DNA from: Chryseobacterium shigense
Lineage (GTDB): Bacteria > Bacteroidota > Bacteroidia > Flavobacteriales > Weeksellaceae
Assembly: GCF_900156575.1 (NCBI RefSeq)
Contig: NZ_FTNY01000004.1
Coordinates: 248,001-312,000, forward strand
DNA length: 64,000 nucleotides
Reading direction: 5' to 3'
Shown: positions 34,183 through 43,147 of the stretch, piece after piece
Numbering within the stretch: the first letter of the stretch is position 1
Layout: every line of letters starts with the position of its first letter
Translations under genes and position numbers: made by a program
The notes under the pieces: generated by a model
The model's input: only the letters and a program-made list of their open reading frames with translations
Told to the model about the DNA's origin: nothing
Databases searched by the model: none

Positions 34183-34489
34183 TTATAAAAGAATCTATAA
34201 CGACATCATTATAAAAGAGTTTCCAAATAAAAGAGATTCCTGCATGCAATTATTACAAAAGGAAAGCTTATCGGTTATGGACATTTTAGAACTGAACGAA
34301 AAAATTTTCGGCCTCCCGAACAAAGAAACTTTTGCAACCAACCAGAGGCACCGTTCATATACAAAAACAGACATTTTTAAAATACTTGACTACCAGAAAA
34401 AAAATCAACTCAACAACAGCCAGCTTGCCATCCATTTTAAATTAAGCCGCAACACAGTATCCAAATGGAAAAGATATTTTGTGGTATAA
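34163..34489 (+). CDS. HTH protein, third of the module
   Basis: The 108-residue protein has a soluble N-terminal part (KEFPNKRDSCMQLLQKESLS) and a C-terminal HTH with the orfA-like phrase LAIHFKLSRNTVSKWKRYF (about residues 87-105). It is a paralogue in design of the first gene: both end in an HTH with the form (I/L)xRxTxxKW. No DDE or recombinase domain follows. DNA binding is inferred. Confidence 0.6.
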   Translation: MEKLIPDYKRIYNDIIIKEFPNKRDSCMQLLQKESLSVMDILELNEKIFGLPNKETFATNQRHRSYTKTDIFKILDYQKKNQLNNSQLAIHFKLSRNTVSKWKRYFVV

Positions 34490-34686
34490 AAGGGTATGCG
34501 GTTTTTTTAAGAGAAAGCATTTCAGGGATGTTATTTCAAGTTTTGCTAAAGAAAAATTTAATTTTATTCAACTGATAAACAAGCACATATAAACAATACT
34601 ATTTTCTTTAATATTACAGAAAATTAATTTTAAAACTTAAATTTATCAATCAATAAGCATTATATTTTTACATTTATTTATTAAAA

Positions 34687-35631
34687 ATGCTACATCAAAT
34701 ACTGAATTATATACTGAATCTGCATATTGATACCGATGCAGACCACCTTAAGCGTCTTGATGGCCAAAGACTCAATTTATTCTCATTTTCTATAGGGGTT
34801 ATTTTGATTTTCAACAGTTTCAGGGACTTGTGGTTTGGGTTCGAAAATTATTTTGGAGTGTTGTTTATATTAGGAGTTACTTCTCTTATCCTTTTCTTTT
34901 TTACGAAGGTTCGACAAAATTCTTTAGCATGCCTTATTACCATCGAGCTTTGCATTCTGGTGGTTTTCTTTTTCTCATCCACATCAGGTTTTGAAAATGG
35001 GATGTCATTGTACTACTTTCCGCTATTAACCAGTCCGCTGTTTATTTTTAATACAAGAAAAACCGTGAAGCATGTCATCATTATTTTTGCTACGGTATTT
35101 ATTTTATTTCTCATAAGTCATTATTATGATTTCAGAATATTCAGCATTGGTAAGATGGGAAATTTAGAATTTTTAAAAAATCAGAGACTTATTACTTTTA
35201 TAATGGTGTTTGTGGCACTGGCGATTATCGGGTATTTTATTATGTTAAAACACTTTACGGTTTTGGAATTATACCAGAAGCTTCTTAGAAGTGAAAAAAT
35301 AATCTCCGATATGCGTACAAAACTCAACAGAAAAGATGATCTGGATTTGGAGAATCTGGTCAAACTAGCGATAAATGATGATATCGCTTTCATACCCAAA
35401 ATAAAATCTTCATTTCCCAATTTATATGCTAATCTCATGGAAATAAATCCGAATATCACGTCCGAGGAGTTTAAATTATGTGCTCTTCTCAAGCTGGGTT
35501 TCACTACAAAAGATATCGCTGAATATAATCACATTTCAGTACGAACCGTTCAGACAAAGAAAAGCAGAATGAGGAAATCATTCGGAATATCTGCTGATAC
35601 AGATCTGTACAAATGGATCGATACTTTATAG
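34687..35631 (+). CDS. Membrane-anchored LuxR-type transcriptional regulator
   Basis: The 314-residue protein has an N-terminal membrane part with about five or six helices (residues 25-195, for example LFILGVTSLILFFFTKV), a short coiled linker (LLRSEKIISDMRTKL) and a C-terminal LuxR/GerE-like HTH (EEFKLCALLKLGFTTKDIAE... SVRTVQTKKSRMRKSFGI). It resembles flavobacterial regulators that combine a membrane sensor with direct DNA binding. It could respond to an envelope signal. Its targets are unknown; the upstream HTH module or surface proteins are candidates only by proximity. Confidence 0.7.
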   Translation: MLHQILNYILNLHIDTDADHLKRLDGQRLNLFSFSIGVILIFNSFRDLWFGFENYFGVLFILGVTSLILFFFTKVRQNSLACLITIELCILVVFFFSSTSGFENGMSLYYFPLLTSPLFIFNTRKTVKHVIIIFATVFILFLISHYYDFRIFSIGKMGNLEFLKNQRLITFIMVFVALAIIGYFIMLKHFTVLELYQKLLRSEKIISDMRTKLNRKDDLDLENLVKLAINDDIAFIPKIKSSFPNLYANLMEINPNITSEEFKLCALLKLGFTTKDIAEYNHISVRTVQTKKSRMRKSFGISADTDLYKWIDTL

Positions 35632-35677
35632 TTGGGAGCAGATCCGTTTTGATGATGATTCAGATGGCTTTGAAAAC

Positions 35678-36073
35678 TTATGATTCTTCAAAAATATTAT
35701 CCAGCCAGTCACTTTCCAGCCTTTTGATCTTCTGAGTTTTCAGATCTACCAAAACCCAAAGCGTATCTGAATCTACCACAAGTTTATCCTTGCAGTAGAA
35801 TTCAACTTTTCTGGGTTGTTTTATGCCTTCAGGAGGTTTCGGATAGGTTTTAACGGTGATCACATCATTTAAGAACACTTGTTTTTTGTACTGAATATGG
35901 TGATCGACGAGGATCCATGCGAATTCTGCAAATTCCGTTTTGTGTTTCAAAGAATCCCAATGTTCACCGGCAATTTCTTCTACCCAATGTACATACTGCA
36001 CATTATTGACATGATGATTCTTGTCGATATGCTCTTCCGTTATGTGTATTTCTTTTTGATATGTTAAATCCAT
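35678..36073 (-). CDS. Hot-dog fold acyl-CoA thioesterase (4HBT family)
   Basis: The start is set at ATG 36073 (MDLTYQKEIHITEEHIDKN), which gives the normal 4-hydroxybenzoyl-CoA thioesterase length of about 131 residues; an upstream ATG would add 22 odd residues. The motif HIDKNHHVNNVQYVHW holds the usual active-site region, with Asp and the HVNN pattern. It should hydrolyse acyl-CoA or acyl-ACP; substrate unknown. It stands between the aceA terminator and the LuxR-type gene. Confidence 0.8.
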   Translation of the reverse strand: MDLTYQKEIHITEEHIDKNHHVNNVQYVHWVEEIAGEHWDSLKHKTEFAEFAWILVDHHIQYKKQVFLNDVITVKTYPKPPEGIKQPRKVEFYCKDKLVVDSDTLWVLVDLKTQKIKRLESDWLDNIFEES

Positions 36074-36136
36074 TATGCTTTCTTCTGCATTACGAATCAA
36101 ATATATAAACTTTAAATTTTTAATTCTAATTTCGAT

Positions 36137-36165
36137 CAAAAAACCTTCTCAAAACTGAGAAGGTT
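36137..36165 (-). terminator. Terminator of the aceB-aceA operon
   Basis: Arms AACCTTCTCA and TGAGAAGGTT with a 4-base loop, followed by a T-run in the leftward direction. Confidence 0.8.
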
Positions 36166-36200
36166 CATCTTTGAAAATTTTATTTAAATAAGGAAAATGA

Positions 36201-37481
36201 TCAATGAAACTGCGCCGTTTCCGTAGAATCTTTCATAGCAACGGTTGCAGAAGAACCGTTAGTCACCACATTCTGTACTTCATCAAAATACCCTGTTCCT
36301 ACAAACGACTGGTGTTTTACAGCTCTGAATCCTTTCTGCTGCAAAGCAAACTCGCGTTCCTGCAGTTCGGAATATCCTGCCATCCCCCTCTCTTTATACG
36401 CTAAAGCGAGTTCAAACATTGCAGTATTCAATGCATGGAAACCTGCCAGTGTAATAAACTGGAATTTATACCCCATTTTTGCAAGCTCTTCACGGAAATT
36501 CCCCATTTCTTCCACACTTAATCTCGCTGCCCAGTTGAATGAAGGTGAACAGTTATAAGCGAGCATTTTCCCCGGAAACTGAGCATGAATTCCTTCTGCA
36601 AACTTTCTTGCCTGTTCCAGATCGGGATTAGAAGTCTCCATCCAGATCAGGTCTGCATAAGGCGCATAAGATAAACCACGGTTTATTCCTTGCTCTACTC
36701 CATTGTTCACCACGTAAAATCCTTCGGAAGTTCTTTCTCCGGTCACAAATTTCCGATCTCTTTCATCAATATCTGAGGTCAGAAGATCTGCCGCATCCGC
36801 ATCTGTTCTTGCAATAATAATACTTGGAACGCCCAATACATCTGAAGCCAGACGCGCAGCTACCAGCTTGTTAATAGCTTCCTGAGTCGGAACCAAAACT
36901 TTCCCGCCCAGGTGTCCGCATTTTTTTGCAGAAGAAAGCTGATCTTCAAAATGAACCCCTGCTGCTCCTGCTTCTATCATCTGTTTCATCAGTTCGAAAG
37001 CATTCAGATTACCTCCAAATCCTGCCTCAGCATCTGCAATAATGGGAACCAGATACTCCTTATCCCCGTTTCCACTCACCGACTGGATCTGATCTGCCCT
37101 CAATAAAGCATTATTTATTTTTTTCACCACAGAAGGCACTGAATTAGCCGGGTACAATGACTGATCAGGATACATTTCTCCTGATAAATTGGCATCAGCC
37201 GCTACCTGCCACCCTGAAAGATAGATCGCTTCCAGTCCAGCATCCACTTCCTGAACCGCCTGGTTTCCGGTTAATGCACCAAGTCCTGCCACATAATCCT
37301 GGTTATTTAATTTATCCCAGAATTTGTTTGCCATTTCTGTCGCAATCGTATAATCGATTTTATAAGAACCGCGAAGTTTTAGTACTTCTTCAGCAGTATA
37401 GGTTCTTTTCACTCCTGTCCAGCGGGGATTGTTCAGCCAATCCTGTTCTATAGCCTGGATTTGTTCTTGTCTTGTTTTCAT
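36201..37481 (-). CDS. aceA: Isocitrate lyase
   Basis: The start is set at ATG 37481 ([16 protein letters not shown]), giving 426 residues, the usual size; an upstream ATG would add 28 residues. The catalytic signature [10 protein letters not shown] is present, as are HFEDQ and the C-terminal strand [13 protein letters not shown]. It splits isocitrate into glyoxylate and succinate in the glyoxylate shunt. Malate synthase is encoded 120 bases upstream in the same direction, so both likely form one operon under the divergent regulator at 39.3 kb. Confidence 0.95.
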   Translation of the reverse strand: MKTRQEQIQAIEQDWLNNPRWTGVKRTYTAEEVLKLRGSYKIDYTIATEMANKFWDKLNNQDYVAGLGALTGNQAVQEVDAGLEAIYLSGWQVAADANLSGEMYPDQSLYPANSVPSVVKKINNALLRADQIQSVSGNGDKEYLVPIIADAEAGFGGNLNAFELMKQMIEAGAAGVHFEDQLSSAKKCGHLGGKVLVPTQEAINKLVAARLASDVLGVPSIIIARTDADAADLLTSDIDERDRKFVTGERTSEGFYVVNNGVEQGINRGLSYAPYADLIWMETSNPDLEQARKFAEGIHAQFPGKMLAYNCSPSFNWAARLSVEEMGNFREELAKMGYKFQFITLAGFHALNTAMFELALAYKERGMAGYSELQEREFALQQKGFRAVKHQSFVGTGYFDEVQNVVTNGSSATVAMKDSTETAQFH

Positions 37482-37603
37482 ACTATTTTGGATTTGTTGT
37501 TTGTTATGGATTATGGGATAGGTTTCAGGGATTAGGGTGAGTTTTAGCACTATTTGAGATATCATTGGTACGCTATGAGTTAAATTCGATGGGTTTTACA
37601 CGA

Positions 37604-39181
37604 TTACTCAATGAAAGGATATGCTTTCAAAGTCAGGAATTCTTCAAATTTTTCCGAGAATACCAATTCATTGAAAAGCTCTTTCGCAAGATTGAATTTT
37701 CCATTTTTAAAACGCTGTTCACCTACATACTTTTCGATGTGGTCCATCTCTTCTGCTTCCCATTGGAGAATCATTACTCGGGTCAATATTTGCCCGTTAT
37801 CCAGCTTTGCTTCATTTTGTAGCCATTGCCACAACTGTGTTCTGGAAATTTCTGCGGTAGCGGCATCTTCCATCAGATTGTAAATAGCTGCGGCCCCTAC
37901 TCCCATCAGCCAGCTTTCCAGATACAAAATACCTACGTTGATATTTTTTCTGATTCCTTTTTCAGTAATTTCACCTTTTGGAACTTCCAACAGATCTGTT
38001 TCTTTGATGTGGTATTCCAATTTTTTATCAATTTGATTTTGCGTTGGCATATGGTCATCGAAAATATCTTTTGCAACGGAGACTAATGCAGGATGAGCCA
38101 CCCAGGTTCCGTCGTGACCATTTTTCACTTCACGCTCCTTGTCTTTTCTTACTTTTTCAAAAGCCGAATTGTTCGCTTCATCATCATTTTTCACAGGAAT
38201 CTGTGCTGCCATTCCTCCGATAGCATGAACGTTTCTTTTATGACATATCTCGATCACTCTTTTTGAATACGCACTCATAAACGGTGAAGCCATGGTCACC
38301 TGATCTCTGTCGGGCACTAAATATTCCGGAAGGTTTCTGAATTTTTTGATGAATGAGAAAATATAATCCCATCTTCCGCAATTCAGTCCGGCGCTGTGCT
38401 CTTTTAGTTCAAATAAAATTTCATCGATCTGAAATGAAGCGGTAATGGTTTCGATGAGCACCGTTGCTTTGATAGTTCCTGTCGGAATTCCAAGATAATT
38501 TTGGGCAAAAACAAAAACCTCATTCCACCAGCGTGCTTCTTTATAATGTTCTAATTTCGGAAGGTAAAAATAGGGGCCACTTCCATTTTGTATTAACTGC
38601 TGAGCATTGTTAAAAAAATAAATTCCAAAATCGATGAGCGAACCTGATGTTTCTTCACCATTGATCTCCACATGTTTTTCCGGGAGATGTAAACCTCTTG
38701 GACGCACCTGAAGAACGGCTGTTTTTTCATTAAGCTGGTAAGATTTTCCATTTTCAGTCGTGAAATCTATAGTTCTTCTTACCGCATCGGCCAGATTTAT
38801 TTGTCCCTGAATACAGTTTTCCCAGGTTGGCGAGTTGCTGTCTTCAAAATCAGCCATAAAAGCAGATGCGCCGGAGTTTAATGCATTAATGATCATTTTC
38901 CGGTCTACAGGTCCTGTAATTTCTACCCTTCTATCTAAAAGGTCAGAGGGAAGTGGCGCACAGGTCCAGCTTCCGTTTCTTACCTCTTCGGTTTCCAGCA
39001 AAAACTCAGGAAGATTTCCCAAATCAAAAAGCTGCTGTGTTTTTTTCCTTTCTTCTAAAAGTGCCAGTCTTTTTGCATTGAAATTCTGATGAAGTTCTGC
39101 CAGAAAATCGGTCATCTCCGGAGTAAAAACATCGTCAAACTGTTTCTTATCTTTTATTTTTAATTGAGTCCTGGTTTCCAT
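37604..39181 (-). CDS. aceB: Malate synthase (A type)
   Basis: The 525-residue length and the active-site block EHSAGLNCGRWDYIF fit malate synthase A. Other expected parts are GPVDRKMIINALNSGASAF and VAHPALVSVA. It condenses glyoxylate with acetyl-CoA to malate. The gene is first in the glyoxylate operon, and its leader contains a perfect palindrome (39237-39250) close to where the -33 element should lie, so it is probably repressed or activated by the divergently encoded regulator. Confidence 0.95.
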   Translation of the reverse strand: METRTQLKIKDKKQFDDVFTPEMTDFLAELHQNFNAKRLALLEERKKTQQLFDLGNLPEFLLETEEVRNGSWTCAPLPSDLLDRRVEITGPVDRKMIINALNSGASAFMADFEDSNSPTWENCIQGQINLADAVRRTIDFTTENGKSYQLNEKTAVLQVRPRGLHLPEKHVEINGEETSGSLIDFGIYFFNNAQQLIQNGSGPYFYLPKLEHYKEARWWNEVFVFAQNYLGIPTGTIKATVLIETITASFQIDEILFELKEHSAGLNCGRWDYIFSFIKKFRNLPEYLVPDRDQVTMASPFMSAYSKRVIEICHKRNVHAIGGMAAQIPVKNDDEANNSAFEKVRKDKEREVKNGHDGTWVAHPALVSVAKDIFDDHMPTQNQIDKKLEYHIKETDLLEVPKGEITEKGIRKNINVGILYLESWLMGVGAAAIYNLMEDAATAEISRTQLWQWLQNEAKLDNGQILTRVMILQWEAEEMDHIEKYVGEQRFKNGKFNLAKELFNELVFSEKFEEFLTLKAYPFIE

Positions 39182-39209
39182 AACCTATTGATTTTGTGAT
39201 TTGATGTTA

Positions 39210-39217
39210 CAAACATA
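39210..39217 (-). promoter_or_regulatory. Putative -7 element of aceB
   Basis: The minus strand reads TATGTTTG, matching TAnnTTTG. The expected -33 position (about 39236) borders the palindrome AGCGAACGTTCGCT. A TTG closer by, at 39234-39232, is only 14 bases away. Confidence 0.45.
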
Positions 39218-39236
39218 AATAAAAATTTTCACAAAC

Positions 39237-39250
39237 AGCGAACGTTCGCT
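39237..39250. promoter_or_regulatory. Palindromic operator candidate 1 (aceB/regulator)
   Basis: AGCGAACGTTCGCT is a perfect 14-base palindrome in the 125-base region between aceB and the XRE-type regulator. It shares the half-site GCGAA with the second palindrome. Confidence 0.65.
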
Positions 39251-39270
39251 AATTATTTTTAAAATTTATT

Positions 39271-39286
39271 ATGCGAATAATCGCAT
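39271..39286. promoter_or_regulatory. Palindromic operator candidate 2
   Basis: ATGCGAATAATCGCAT has perfect 6-base arms around ATAA. It lies ten bases upstream of the regulator's -7 element, where it would overlap the -33 region and could mediate autoregulation. Confidence 0.6.
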
Positions 39287-39295
39287 TCAATTATT

Positions 39296-39303
39296 TATAT
39301 TTG
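39296..39303 (+). promoter_or_regulatory. -7 element of the glyoxylate regulator gene, leaderless arrangement
   Basis: TATATTTG matches the consensus exactly and ends three bases before ATG 39307, so the transcript would start at or next to the start codon. Confidence 0.5.
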
Positions 39304-39306
39304 AAT

Positions 39307-40791
39307 ATGAATTCAGAAAGTGATTTTATCAAAACCGTTTTCGGACTAAAGCTGAAACAGCTGAGACAAAAGAAAAACTGGTCTCTGCAGGATCTTGCGG
39401 TAAAGACCGGACTATCCAAATCTTACCTCAATGAAATTGAAAACGGAAAAAAATATCCGAAGCATGACAAGATCATCCAGCTTTCGGAATCACTGGGCTG
39501 TACTTTTGACGAGCTGGTTTCTACTAAACTCGACAAAAGCTTAGCTCCATTTAACGAGATTCTTCAATCGGATTTCTTCAAGGAAGTGCCGCTGGATCTT
39601 TTTGGAATCAGTAAAAACAATCTGATCAGCATCATCAGTGATGCTCCCAAAAAGGTCACTGCTTTTATTAATGCGCTGATTGAGATCTCGCAGAATTATA
39701 ATTTGGGAAAAGAACGTTTTTATTTTGCGGTACTCCGATCTTTTCAGGAGCTGTATGATAATTATTTCCCTGAAATTGAGGATAAAACAGTAGAATTCAT
39801 CAAAGAAAACGGATTGGACATCAACAAAGATCTGAGAGCTTCTGTTTTGGAAAGTATTCTCACGGAAAAGTTTCATTACAGCATCTGGTCTGAGGATTTT
39901 GAACAATTCGGAATTCTGGATAATTTGCGTTCGCTGTTCGTTCCTGAACAAAAACTTTTACTTTTAAACCAGAAGCTTGAAAAAGATCAGAGAACCTTTA
40001 TTCTGGCCAAAGAAATAGGATTTAATGTTTTGGAATTAAAAATTCGTCCCAACACCTATTCGTGGCTGGATTTCGGAAGTTTTGAAGAAATTCTGAATAA
40101 TTTTTATGCTTCTTATTTTGCCGGTGCTTTGTTGATTTCCAAGGAACAGACGCTTGAAAAAACCTCAGAATTTTTGCTTCAGCACACCTGGGAACCGAAA
40201 AGTTTTGAAGAGCTGATTGAAAGCTTTACAGATTCTCCGGAAACTTTTTATTACCGGCTGACCAATCTTCTATCTTCTGAATTGGGGATAAAAGATTTAT
40301 TTTACCTGTGTCTGGTCAAGAAAAAAAATTCGGATAAGATTCAGATTTTAAAGGAACTTCACCTGAATCACCAGCAGGCGCCGCACGCCAATGCGATGAA
40401 CGAACATTATTGCCGGAGATGGATTGCCGTAAAAAACCTGCATCATCTAAAGGAAAATGAAACCCTTACCGATGCCCAGATCTCACATTACAAAGATCAG
40501 GGCGTGAGCTATCTGGTGATTTCCACTTCACAGAAGAATCCGTTTTCAGATGGAAGCAACAGAAGCTATTGCCTGGGAATTTTACTTAATTCTCAAACCA
40601 TTAAAAAAATAGGTTTTATAAAATCCCCGACTTTAAAGACAATCAATGTAGGAGTTACCTGCGAGTCGTGCAGCATTCCGGATTGTGAAGTAAGGCAGTC
40701 ACCGCCGATCCGGCTGGAAAAGGAACATTTTAACCTTGGTATGAAAAATGCGATTGAGAAGATCAGGAAACAGGTGATAAGTGATAGATAA
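39307..40791 (+). CDS. XRE-family regulator, RamB/ScfR-like, probable regulator of the glyoxylate shunt
   Basis: The start ATG 39307 is chosen because an earlier in-frame ATG at 39271 lies inside a palindrome and upstream of the likely promoter. The 494-residue protein begins with an XRE HTH (LKLKQLRQKKNWSLQDLAVK...LSKSYLNEIENGKKYP), followed by a long domain with an IrrE-like segment (RTFILAKEIGFNVLE) and a C-terminal Cys region (GVTCESCSIPDCEVRQ). This is the layout of RamB/ScfR-type acetate or short-chain acyl-CoA regulators. It is divergent from aceB. The heptamer array starts in its stop codon. Confidence 0.8.
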   Translation: MNSESDFIKTVFGLKLKQLRQKKNWSLQDLAVKTGLSKSYLNEIENGKKYPKHDKIIQLSESLGCTFDELVSTKLDKSLAPFNEILQSDFFKEVPLDLFGISKNNLISIISDAPKKVTAFINALIEISQNYNLGKERFYFAVLRSFQELYDNYFPEIEDKTVEFIKENGLDINKDLRASVLESILTEKFHYSIWSEDFEQFGILDNLRSLFVPEQKLLLLNQKLEKDQRTFILAKEIGFNVLELKIRPNTYSWLDFGSFEEILNNFYASYFAGALLISKEQTLEKTSEFLLQHTWEPKSFEELIESFTDSPETFYYRLTNLLSSELGIKDLFYLCLVKKKNSDKIQILKELHLNHQQAPHANAMNEHYCRRWIAVKNLHHLKENETLTDAQISHYKDQGVSYLVISTSQKNPFSDGSNRSYCLGILLNSQTIKKIGFIKSPTLKTINVGVTCESCSIPDCEVRQSPPIRLEKEHFNLGMKNAIEKIRKQVISDR

Positions 40792-40867
40792 TAGATGATA
40801 GATGATAGATGATAGATGATAGATGATAGATGATAGATGATAGATGATAGATGATAGATGATAGATG
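40791..40867. repeat. Tandem heptamer array (ATAGATG)x11
   Basis: Eleven perfect copies of ATAGATG follow the regulator gene, beginning with the last base of its stop codon. It is a microsatellite of seven-base units, prone to slippage. No spacers are present, so it is not a CRISPR. Confidence 0.95.
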
Positions 40868-40923
40868 CAAAATTAAAGTTTCCACATACGGTATCTAACT
40901 TCTAATTAAAAAAAACACACACA

Positions 40924-41577
40924 ATGATATTAGATTTATTTTTTCCCAACCGCTGCATTGAATGCAACCGGATCATAGATGCAGATCTTTTGGTTTGCAG
41001 TTTATGTTTTGAACAGATTCATTTTACCCATTTTGATTATTTTGGTGATAACATCATTAAAGAAAAATGTACACTATTGTTTCCCATTGAAAATACCTAT
41101 GCTTTAATGAAGTTTGAGCAGGATAGTTTAAGCCAAAAGCTTATTCATGAACTGAAATATAAGCGCAGGGAAAATGCCGGTAAAACTCTTGCCGAATGGA
41201 CCACAGAACGTTTGAATTTCAATGATGACAAACCTGATATTCTGGTATCTGTTCCGCTTCATCCTAAAAAATTAAAGGAGCGAGGGTATAATCAGCTGCA
41301 CGTATTTACAGAAACATTGTCAACGTTTTATCACATCCCGTTTGACCACGAATTGATCCAAAGAAATCACTACTCAAAAGCTCAGGCATTAAAGGATAAA
41401 AAACATCGTCAGGAAGCGACGAATCCATTTTCTCTTTCAAAATTAATTTCGGGAAAGCATATTCTTTTGATTGATGATGTTTTCACAACGGGAAACACAG
41501 TATCGTCAATCGCCTGGGAAATTTTAAATGCTGGTGATAATAAGGTCAGCATTCTGGTGATGGCAGTCGATGTATAG
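40924..41577 (+). CDS. comF: ComF family phosphoribosyltransferase-like protein
   Basis: The 217-residue protein has an N-terminal pair of Cys motifs (NRCIECN and CSLCF), which form a zinc-binding region, and a C-terminal PRTase fold with the PRPP-loop LLIDDVFTTGNTVSS. This is the ComF/GntX architecture associated with DNA uptake and natural competence. The gene stands alone 56 bases after the heptamer array. Whether it acts in transformation in this organism is inferred from the family only. Confidence 0.88.
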   Translation: MILDLFFPNRCIECNRIIDADLLVCSLCFEQIHFTHFDYFGDNIIKEKCTLLFPIENTYALMKFEQDSLSQKLIHELKYKRRENAGKTLAEWTTERLNFNDDKPDILVSVPLHPKKLKERGYNQLHVFTETLSTFYHIPFDHELIQRNHYSKAQALKDKKHRQEATNPFSLSKLISGKHILLIDDVFTTGNTVSSIAWEILNAGDNKVSILVMAVDV

Positions 41578-41719
41578 TTTGAAAGTTCCCGGAGCGTGGG
41601 TTTCGAGGTAAGGAGTTTGCAAATCCTGGAGTGGCTTACTCACATATTGAAACTCAAAACCTTCCTTCGGACCCCTTAAACTCAATTCTTTTTCTTAATT
41701 TTCCAGTCAACTATTGATT

Positions 41720-42409
41720 ATGAAAAATCTTCTTTTACTTCATGGTGCATTGGGACACCGCGATATTTTTAAGCCTTATGAAAAGGTTCTGTCAAAATAT
41801 TTTAATATCCATCCGTTTTTATTTTCGGGACATGGAAATACAGAGCTCCCGGAAAGTGGTATCAGCATTGAAAAATATACTGATGAAGTAAAGGATTATC
41901 TGGAAAAAGAAAATTTAGAAGAGGTCTGTATTTTCGGACACAGCATGGGAGGTTATGCAGCACTTTGCTGTGCGCTGAGATATCCTGAAAGAATTAACTC
42001 TATTATGACCCTGGGCACAAAATTCGACTGGACGGAGGAACAGGCTTTAAAGGAAAGTAAAATGCTTGACGCGGAAGCGATTGTTTTGAAGGTGCCAAAA
42101 TATGATGAACAACTGGAAAATCAACACGGGCCTCAATGGAAACAGTTACTGCCTGCGATTGCAAAAATGATGGTTTCACTGGGCAGAAATCCACCTCTGA
42201 ATGAAAACAGCCTTTGGGCTATTGCGATTCCGGTACAAATCATGACCGGAGATAAAGATCAGATGGTCAGTATAGAGGAAAGTATTGCTGCTTACCGTAG
42301 TATTCCGAATGCAAAATTGGCCATACTTCCCGATACAAAGCATCCTATGGAAAAAGTACGGCCCAATTTATTATTTGATCTGATGAAAGATTTCTGGAGT
42401 CTTTCTTAA
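41720..42409 (+). CDS. Alpha/beta hydrolase
   Basis: The start is the ATG at 41720; an upstream TTG is less likely. This 229-residue hydrolase shows LLLLHGALGHRD (oxyanion-hole strand), the nucleophile elbow FGHSMGGYAAL (Ser near residue 80), an Asp in MTGDKDQMV and the catalytic His in DTKHPMEKV. There is no signal peptide. The substrate is unknown. It ends two bases before upp, which is convergent. Confidence 0.85.
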   Translation: MKNLLLLHGALGHRDIFKPYEKVLSKYFNIHPFLFSGHGNTELPESGISIEKYTDEVKDYLEKENLEEVCIFGHSMGGYAALCCALRYPERINSIMTLGTKFDWTEEQALKESKMLDAEAIVLKVPKYDEQLENQHGPQWKQLLPAIAKMMVSLGRNPPLNENSLWAIAIPVQIMTGDKDQMVSIEESIAAYRSIPNAKLAILPDTKHPMEKVRPNLLFDLMKDFWSLS

Positions 42410-42410
42410 T

Positions 42411-43064
42411 TTATCGTTGTAGTTTTTCACCGTAGCTTAAATCTCCGGCATCACCAAGTCCTGGTGTGATGTATCCTTTTGATGTCAATCCTTCATCGAT
42501 AGCCCCTACCCAGATTTTTGCATCAGGATAAGCTTTTTCAATGGTTTCCACTCCTTGTCTGGAAGCGATTGCCACAACAATGTGCAGCTGGGTTGGAGTT
42601 CCATTGGTTAAAAGGTCTTTGATGGCTTCAATTAAAGAGGCACCTGTTGCCAGCATCGGATCAGCCACAATCAGTGGTCTTCCTTCAATATTCGGGCAGG
42701 TAAGATAATCTTGTTTGATCGAGAAGTAATCATTGGCATCGTGCTTTCTGTAGGCTGCAACAAAACCACAGTCTGCTCTGTCCAGATAACTCAGGATCCC
42801 TTCAAACAAAGGCACTCCGGCTCTTAAAATGGTGGTAATCACAGGCTGAACCGCAATCTCCTGAACTTTAATCTTATCTAAAGGGGTTTGAATCTCTACT
42901 TCTTTGTATTCCAATCCTTTGCTGATCTCAAAAGCTGCAATTTCGCCGATACGTTCCATATTTCTACGGAACCTCATTCTGTCATGCTGGATGTCTATAT
43001 TCCTAAGCTCATTGATCCAGGAGTTTACTAAAGAAAATTGTTTTGACAATACAATTGTATTCAT
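42411..43064 (-). CDS. upp: Uracil phosphoribosyltransferase
   Basis: The 217-residue enzyme has the PRPP-binding loop LIVADPMLATGASLIEAI and the uracil-recognition region GAIDEGLTSKGYITPGLGDAG. It salvages uracil to UMP in the cytosol. Its stop is two bases from the convergent hydrolase gene, without room for a separate terminator. It follows der on the same strand after a terminator. Confidence 0.95.
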   Translation of the reverse strand: MNTIVLSKQFSLVNSWINELRNIDIQHDRMRFRRNMERIGEIAAFEISKGLEYKEVEIQTPLDKIKVQEIAVQPVITTILRAGVPLFEGILSYLDRADCGFVAAYRKHDANDYFSIKQDYLTCPNIEGRPLIVADPMLATGASLIEAIKDLLTNGTPTQLHIVVAIASRQGVETIEKAYPDAKIWVGAIDEGLTSKGYITPGLGDAGDLSYGEKLQR

Positions 43065-43108
43065 TATTCTGAAAAAACTTTTTATTTAAACAATTAAATT
43101 TTATATGA

Positions 43109-43141
43109 ATAAAATCCCTCTTAGAAAAATCTAAAAGGGAT
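43109..43141 (-). terminator. Terminator of der
   Basis: Arms ATCCCTcTTAGA and TCTAAaAGGGAT (one mismatch) with a 4-base loop, directly after the der stop codon. Confidence 0.75.
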
Positions 43142-43147
43142 CATTTT

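Noticed and set aside
33549..34489. Active insertion sequence
   Set aside because: HTH proteins resemble orfA, but there is no catalytic ORF, no terminal inverted repeats and no target duplication that I can see.
39271..39306. Earlier ATG for the XRE-type regulator
   Set aside because: It lies inside the palindrome and upstream of an exact -7 element, and the HTH domain is complete from ATG 39307.
40791..40867. Possible CRISPR array
   Set aside because: The repeat is a contiguous 7-base microsatellite without spacers, and no cas genes lie nearby.
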